Virus record (IMG/VR): IMGVR_UViG_3300042900_000214
Coordinates: 1-33,548 of that record
From: a virus
Direction: 5' to 3' (one strand)
DNA length: 33,548 nucleotides
The notes below the pieces were generated by a model. That model saw only the letters and a list, made by a program, of their open reading frames with translations. It was not told where the DNA came from and made no database searches. Within the stretch, counting starts at the first letter, position 1. Each line of letters starts with the position of its first letter. Shown piece after piece: positions 28,921 through 33,548 of the stretch. The position numbers were made by a program, and so were the translations under genes.

Positions 28921-31007
28921 TATGCTTGTGTGTTAATTCCTAAAACATCAAATTTAGTATCTGTATCATTCCAAACCAAACCAATATAAATAGTTTTACT
29001 TATTGTTGTTGTAGTTGGTAATGTTACTCCGATGGCCCGATAGTTAGTTCCAAAGGCTATTGTTTGTGCTGTGCCATTATCTTTAATTCTTATTATCATT
29101 GCTTGTCCTTCCGACATTGTGCCTGTTGGATTTGCTATTGTTAAGCCTGTAGCTTGAGCTGTTATCTTAACTAAATCATTTGTTGATGTTGGTGTTACCG
29201 TTGCTGAACTTGTTACACTTTGAACTCTCGGAGCATATTCTGCTTTAGCGTTAAATGTACTCCAATCTGCTGAAGTTAATGCACCCCTATTTGAAGCACT
29301 TGCATCAGGTAAATTAAAAGTATGAGTTGCAGTTGCCGAAGATATATTAAAATCAGTTCCTGTAGTACCTGTTGCTAATGATTGTATTTGTGCGGTTAAT
29401 CCATTTAAGGCTGTTAAGCCACTTGTAAAAGTTGTTATGATTTGACATAAATGGCTATTCTCAGTATGCATTGTAATTGTGCGACCACTATTATTAACGT
29501 AAAATCTAATGGCTAACCTATCAGTTAAAGTTAATACAGTTTGTGGAACTGCTAAAGCTGTTATATATAAATCAATAGCTGTACCTCCTGTAATGCTTTC
29601 AGGTGTTGCTGAATTACTTGCAATTAAAGTTAAACTAGTACCATCGTATTTATATAATTCTACATAAAAACTAGGTGTACCTCCAGCTGAAGATGCACTA
29701 AAATATGTTTCAAAATTCCAATTACCTCCTGGTATTAATAATTGATTAGGATCATTTGCATCGGTAATAAAACTTTCAATATAACCATTAGATGAAATTG
29801 TAAAATCAGTACCAGCTCCGATAATAGGTGTTTTATTTAATTCTTTAAAAGCTACTCCACCTAAAGTTCCTTGAGCTACCGAACCATTAAGATAGTAAGA
29901 TATTGAAGAACCGCCACCACTTGACATTGGAAAGTTAGCAAGTGAACCATCACCTCTAACATATTGACTAACCACACCAGCTCCTGTTATTGCTATTGTG
30001 CCACTTGTTGTTATCGGACTACTAGCAACACTAAATGCACTTGGCATTGATACGCCTACACTTGTAACCGTTCCCGTTGTTATGTTTCCACTACCTAATA
30101 AAGTAGTTGAATTAATAGTTTTTAAATTAGTACCCGAAACTAAAGTATCTTGTTTTAAATTTAATGCTGTTTGAGTTGCTGTAGATACGGGTTTGTTTAC
30201 ATCGGAAGTATTATCAACATTGTTTAATCCAACCATTGACTTAGTTATTCCCGAAGTCGTTCCTGTAAAAGTTTTATCTCCAGCTATAGTTTGTGGACTT
30301 GTTGAAATCACACCCCTTGCGGTTGCACTTGCATCGGGAACATTTAAAGTTATTACAGGAGTTGTAGTGCCGTTTGCTACCGATGAACTTAAATCAGTTC
30401 CACTAGTTCCTAAAGTTAAAGCAGCTACACTTGTAACAGTTCCACCGCCACCCGTTGAAGCAATAGTGATTATTCCATCTGCTGTAGTTCCTGTAGTTGT
30501 TAAAGTTATATTACTTCCCTCAACTAATTTTATACTTCCACCTGTAGCCGATAAAGTTGCTGTATGCGAACTTGAATCTGAAGTATTTGCTAATGTTTGA
30601 TTTCCGCTATTTGTACCGCTTGTATTTGTTATAACTGTTTGTTGAGCATCGGTAACATAATTTTTATCTGTACTTGCTGCTATATCCGCTGTTGTTGCAT
30701 CCGCCCCTACAGTTACTAGACCTTTTGAATCATAAGTAATTTTAGTTTTAGTTGCTCCCGTTATAGCTGTATTGCCAGTTACTTTAGTTCCTAATGCTGT
30801 ATTCAAATCGGTTTGACTTGCTAACGTTCCTGTTATAGCACCCCATGAAACAGCACCCGCTGCACTTGGACCAATTAACGTACCACCTAAAGTAGTACCG
30901 TCTCCGATATAAAACATTTTAGTATCAGTTGTATAAGCGACCTCGCCACTTTCTAATACAACCGTTATTCTATCGGCATTCGTGCCACGTCTAATTCTTA
31001 TTGCCAT
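28920..31007 (-). CDS. Tail fibre protein
   Basis: The 695-residue protein starts AIRIRRGTNADRITVVLESG, then GEVAYTTDTKMFYIGDG, the N-terminal domain seen at the base of many fibres and of the Bordetella phage Mtd protein. A long Thr/Ser/Gly-rich shaft follows with repeated units such as TALNLKQDTL, SGTNLKTINSTTLLGSG and VRGDGSLANFP, found in phage tail repeats. A globular beta C-terminal part ends the protein. It should attach to the tail tip and help recognise the host surface. Confidence 0.8.
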   Translation of the reverse strand: MAIRIRRGTNADRITVVLESGEVAYTTDTKMFYIGDGTTLGGTLIGPSAAGAVSWGAITGTLASQTDLNTALGTKVTGNTAITGATKTKITYDSKGLVTVGADATTADIAASTDKNYVTDAQQTVITNTSGTNSGNQTLANTSDSSSHTATLSATGGSIKLVEGSNITLTTTGTTADGIITIASTGGGGTVTSVAALTLGTSGTDLSSSVANGTTTPVITLNVPDASATARGVISTSPQTIAGDKTFTGTTSGITKSMVGLNNVDNTSDVNKPVSTATQTALNLKQDTLVSGTNLKTINSTTLLGSGNITTGTVTSVGVSMPSAFSVASSPITTSGTIAITGAGVVSQYVRGDGSLANFPMSSGGGSSISYYLNGSVAQGTLGGVAFKELNKTPIIGAGTDFTISSNGYIESFITDANDPNQLLIPGGNWNFETYFSASSAGGTPSFYVELYKYDGTSLTLIASNSATPESITGGTAIDLYITALAVPQTVLTLTDRLAIRFYVNNSGRTITMHTENSHLCQIITTFTSGLTALNGLTAQIQSLATGTTGTDFNISSATATHTFNLPDASASNRGALTSADWSTFNAKAEYAPRVQSVTSSATVTPTSTNDLVKITAQATGLTIANPTGTMSEGQAMIIRIKDNGTAQTIAFGTNYRAIGVTLPTTTTISKTIYIGLVWNDTDTKFDVLGINTQA

Positions 31008-31018
31008 TTTATATATTA

Positions 31019-31366
31019 TTAAATAAAGTTACCGCCATCTATTAAAGTATATGAAGTTGCTGCTGCAAAAGTACCGCCATCAATTAATACATTAAAATTA
31101 GTACCGCCACCACCACCACTATATATAGGAATATTTAAAACATTACTTACTAAAGTAGATGCTCCACTTGTCCCCGTTGTTGTTAATGTTATTCCGCTTC
31201 CAGCTGGCAAAAAAGATAAAGCACTTAATTGAGTAGTACCATCACCTAACTTAAATTGACCAGTTGTACTTAAATACGCTGGCTCACCAGCTTTTAAAAC
31301 CATTGTTGCATTGGCTGAAAACCATGCTGAATTTTTTGGATCGTATCTTAATTCTACTACTGCCAT
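31019..31366 (-). CDS. Short fibre-type protein with same N-terminal domain
   Basis: This 115-residue protein has the same domain type as the fibre: VELRYDPKNSAWFSANATMV, then KAGEPAYLSTTGQFKLGDGT. A short Gly/Ser/Thr-rich tail follows. It could be a second small fibre component, or a duplicated fibre base next to the main fibre gene. The TTAATAATA leader is short. The stop of the preceding gene shares one base with its start. Confidence 0.6.
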   Translation of the reverse strand: MAVVELRYDPKNSAWFSANATMVLKAGEPAYLSTTGQFKLGDGTTQLSALSFLPAGSGITLTTTGTSGASTLVSNVLNIPIYSGGGGGTNFNVLIDGGTFAAATSYTLIDGGNFI

Positions 31367-31971
31367 TATGTTAAAGTTTGTATTATTGTTACAGGAGCTG
31401 GGTCAGTTAATGTTTGTATTAGTTGTTGTAATACTTCAATCGTATAGTAAGAACCGCAAGGCACCACCGCAATAACATTTCCATCTTGATCTATTATTCT
31501 TACATCATCAGGATTAATGACTGAAGGCGAACCTGTTATTGGTAAAGAGCAAGCATCCCATTCAAAGATGGATTTAAACTCAATATCAAAATACCAACCA
31601 GCAACCTCATCGTTAAAAGCATCTACAAAATCAGTTAAAGTTGCATTTTCGTTTACATCAATAAGTTCTGAGAAATCAAATTGTTTAAAATAAATTAAAG
31701 TATCTAAAGCTATTTGCTTACAATCCGATAAGACTTCAAGTTGGTTTCTTAATCCCTTCTTGCTTTTATCACAAATGTAAAATCTTATAACAGTAATATC
31801 ACTAGTCCCTTCAACTCTGTTAGGTTGCAAAGTACCAAATAACATAGGATATTTAATTGACTGGCCGCCATTTAATTGATCCCAAGGGTCACCAAAATAC
31901 CAACTCTTAATTTGCTTGTGAGCAGTTGAGTACGTTGCTATTGTTGATATTAATTTGTTTAAGGTAAACAT
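31366..31971 (-). CDS. Neck/tail-terminator-like protein
   Basis: The 201-residue protein begins MFTLNKLISTIATYSTAHKQ and contains YPMLFGTLQPNR, a DITVIRFYICDKSKKGLRNQ segment and FDIEFKSIFEWDACSLP. The pattern, with a core strand followed by 'f...sifeWdaC.lP', resembles proteins placed between connector and fibre genes in Bacteroidetes phages. It likely completes the head-tail joint or tail end. The final 45 residues look like a separate flexible part. Confidence 0.5.
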   Translation of the reverse strand: MFTLNKLISTIATYSTAHKQIKSWYFGDPWDQLNGGQSIKYPMLFGTLQPNRVEGTSDITVIRFYICDKSKKGLRNQLEVLSDCKQIALDTLIYFKQFDFSELIDVNENATLTDFVDAFNDEVAGWYFDIEFKSIFEWDACSLPITGSPSVINPDDVRIIDQDGNVIAVVPCGSYYTIEVLQQLIQTLTDPAPVTIIQTLT

Positions 31972-32028
31972 CTATTAATTTCTTATTTTTTTTAATGTAC
32001 TTTTTAATTTCAATCTTTGTTTTTTTTC

Positions 32029-32610
32029 TTATTGCCATATAGGGTTATCTCGGTTATCTTGAATATTACTATAATCTTTTTTACCTAAAATTCTCGTCCC
32101 TAAATAAATATCAACATCGTAAGCATTACGTTCAGGGAATATATCCGCTCCTGTATTAGTATTGTAAGTTGGGTAAGTAGAGTTATTATAGTTTAAATAT
32201 TTTATCATTCGGTCTCCGTACATCTCACCATTTGTTTTCCAAATATTCATTAAATATTCCATGTCATTAGTAGGTATTGGTTGCCCGTTATCACTACTAT
32301 TTGTCATTATGCCTTTGTTAGCATATCGGAATTTAAACGTTGGTGAGCTTTCATACATAATATAATGAACCATCATTTTTAAAATGTAGTTATCTATTAT
32401 TGTTTTGTAAGCTACTGGAATAGTTGTTGCTGAATTTATATAAGCTAAGATGTGAGTTTCAATAGTATTGTATAAACTCGTTCCCAATAAGGGAAGTATA
32501 TATTTATCCTGTACCAATTCAATAACTGGTGTTATCTTATCGTATTCAGTGTTATCGTCAATAACCGAATGTCTAATTAAATAATCTTGTCCAATCCAAA
32601 GTGTAGCCAT
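32029..32610 (-). CDS. Head-tail connector protein
   Basis: The 193-residue, mostly helical protein has IGQDYLIRHSVIDDNTEYDK, then VIELVQDKYILPLLGTSLYN, a pattern seen in connector proteins (gp6-like) of Bacteroidetes phages: 'I...v.yiLP.LG..ly'. The middle helical section KTIIDNYILKMMVHYIMYES and a C-terminal Asn/Tyr-rich end follow. It is encoded directly after the portal (one base apart) and is expected to bind below the portal ring. The exact family name is inferred. Confidence 0.65.
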   Translation of the reverse strand: MATLWIGQDYLIRHSVIDDNTEYDKITPVIELVQDKYILPLLGTSLYNTIETHILAYINSATTIPVAYKTIIDNYILKMMVHYIMYESSPTFKFRYANKGIMTNSSDNGQPIPTNDMEYLMNIWKTNGEMYGDRMIKYLNYNNSTYPTYNTNTGADIFPERNAYDVDIYLGTRILGKKDYSNIQDNRDNPIWQ

Positions 32611-32611
32611 C

Positions 32612-33548
32612 TTATTTCTTTTTACGTTTTATTCTTGTTTCACCTACCCAAATGTGGCGGCACCAAGGCGTTGTTTCAGTTCCATCATTATAAAATCCAC
32701 CTCTGAAATCCCAGGCACTTTCTCCAAACTCGTTGGTAAAAGCATCTATTTGTTCGTAGGTTAATCTTCGTGCTACATTTTTTCCATCAACAGTTTCTCG
32801 ACCACTTGTTTCAATCATCATTTGTAAACAGAATTCTCTTGTTGTTGGTAATCTTTTTGGACCACTTACATCAGGTCTTTTATCGTATTTATAAACAGTG
32901 TAAATTTCGGTATCGTAATCTTCAGTATCTTTATCTAGTCCTTTTTCGGTTGGTGTAAATATTCCATCTAAGAAGCTACCTAGTTTTTTTTTCTCTAACC
33001 AAGTTATTTCAGTATTTATTTTTTCAATATCTACATTTAATGCCTTAGCAAGTTCTTCAGGTTTCGCAAATGGATTACCTTTAAATTGATTAAGTATTGC
33101 ATTTCGTAAATCAGTAACTGATAATTGTAATCTATTGGTTGTGTATAATTTTTGTTTCGATAATTCGAATCTTAGAACTTGTTTTGAATCTTTAAAGTTT
33201 ACATATTCAAGGTCTATAATTTCGTCATCATCATCTACATCTACAGCATTTGCTTTTACCCATTCAATAAATCTTTTTTCTTTATCAGCAGATTGTTGAA
33301 CTTTTACAACCTCATTATTCATTTCTTCTTGAGCTATTCCTAAGAACGTTAAAGCATCAGCATCACTTAATCCAAATCCTGTCTTAATCATTATCAAAGC
33401 CTGGTCCGCTGTATAATCACCCTTCTTTAACTTGTTGGCTATATTAAAAAGATTTTGTCTTTGTCTGCCTGTTAAGTTTTTAAGGTGTTCGTTAACTTGT
33501 ATTTCTTCTTGTATTACAGTTGCAGTTGGTAAACCAATTTCTGCAGCT
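32612..33548 (-). CDS. Phage portal protein, C-terminal part (continues from base 1)
   Basis: The frame is open from the window end to the stop at 32612. Its first 51 codons repeat the codons at 4-154, so it joins base 1 in frame to give a 711-residue portal. This part is highly charged: VDVDDDDEIIDLEY is followed by AILNQFKGNPFAKPEELAKA, then LNVDIEKINTEITWLEKKK, which resembles a small winged helix-turn-helix. The end is aromatic and basic (WDFRGGFYNDGTETTPW, then RIKRKKK). An extension of this size is unusual for portals; a DNA- or terminase-contacting role is a guess. Confidence 0.75.
   Translation of the reverse strand, partial: AAEIGLPTATVIQEEIQVNEHLKNLTGRQRQNLFNIANKLKKGDYTADQALIMIKTGFGLSDADALTFLGIAQEEMNNEVVKVQQSADKEKRFIEWVKANAVDVDDDDEIIDLEYVNFKDSKQVLRFELSKQKLYTTNRLQLSVTDLRNAILNQFKGNPFAKPEELAKALNVDIEKINTEITWLEKKKLGSFLDGIFTPTEKGLDKDTEDYDTEIYTVYKYDKRPDVSGPKRLPTTREFCLQMMIETSGRETVDGKNVARRLTYEQIDAFTNEFGESAWDFRGGFYNDGTETTPWCRHIWVGETRIKRKKK
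33395..33548. repeat. Terminal overlap, copy 2 (pairs with 1-154)
   Basis: These bases match 1-154 with two differences, at 33397 and 33422, both silent in the portal frame. See the entry for the first copy. The unique circular length is therefore about 33,394 bp. Confidence 0.9.

Noticed and set aside
30193-30600. Plus-strand open frame of 135 codons opposite the tail fibre gene
   Set aside because: It is antisense to a clear fibre gene with strong repeat structure; Val/Pro-rich composition is what the reverse of Thr/Gly-rich codons gives.
28920-31007. Possible diversity-generating retroelement, because the fibre has an Mtd-like N-terminal domain
   Set aside because: No reverse transcriptase gene and no template/variable repeat pair were seen. 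The domain is common in fibres without such elements.
31907-32038. A 43-codon minus-strand frame with a basic start, between the connector and the neck-like gene
   Set aside because: It runs into the start of the real downstream gene in another frame and most of its Lys codons come from A-tract DNA. I see no separate support.
1-33548. tRNA genes and rRNA fragments
   Set aside because: No cloverleaf with a conserved T-arm (GGTTCGAxTCC) or rRNA-like segment was seen when reading both strands.

Overview
This window looks like one near-complete, circularly mapping genome of a tailed bacteriophage with a long non-contractile tail, infecting a low-GC member of the Bacteroidetes (most likely Flavobacteriia-like). 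The host call rests on the promoters (TTTG, about 19-20 bases, then TAnnTTTG), on start codons preceded by A-rich leaders instead of Shine-Dalgarno sites, on the strong AT bias, and on protein families typical of Bacteroidetes phages. Bases 1-154 recur at 33395-33548 with two synonymous differences, so the unique map is about 33,394 bp and the portal gene runs across the window ends.

Leftward (late) block, read from about 15,800 down through 1 and on from 33,394 down to 25,713: a sigma-factor-like protein, small unknown genes, terminase small subunit, terminase large subunit interrupted by an intein, a tail assembly chaperone pair made by a -1 frameshift, a neck-type protein, two large tail-tip proteins, tape measure, XkdF-like prohead protease, scaffold, major capsid protein, a probable tail tube protein, portal, head-tail connector, further neck/tail genes, tail fibre and glycine-rich adhesin, then a lysis cassette of small membrane proteins, a putative wall hydrolase, a holin candidate and a spanin-like pair. 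The tail genes lie between terminase and the capsid genes, which is not the usual order.

Rightward (early) block, 15,826-25,724: a small helix-turn-helix protein at a probably leaderless promoter, about ten very small unknown genes sharing a start-site leader, an ERF-type annealing protein with a YqaJ-like exonuclease, a ParB-like protein, NinG, a metallophosphoesterase and a DNA methyltransferase. A strong internal promoter with a structured leader RNA then drives a replication protein (with iteron-like repeats inside its gene), a DnaB helicase and small accessory genes. No integrase and no convincing repressor were seen, so a strictly lytic life is likely.

The most notable features are an HNH endonuclease gene nested out of frame inside the terminase intein, the unmarked frameshift product of the tail chaperone gene, a leader RNA with mutually exclusive pairings, iteron arrays inside the replication gene, stage-specific start-site leaders, and a heptamer (TCCGATA) present about ten times more often than expected.
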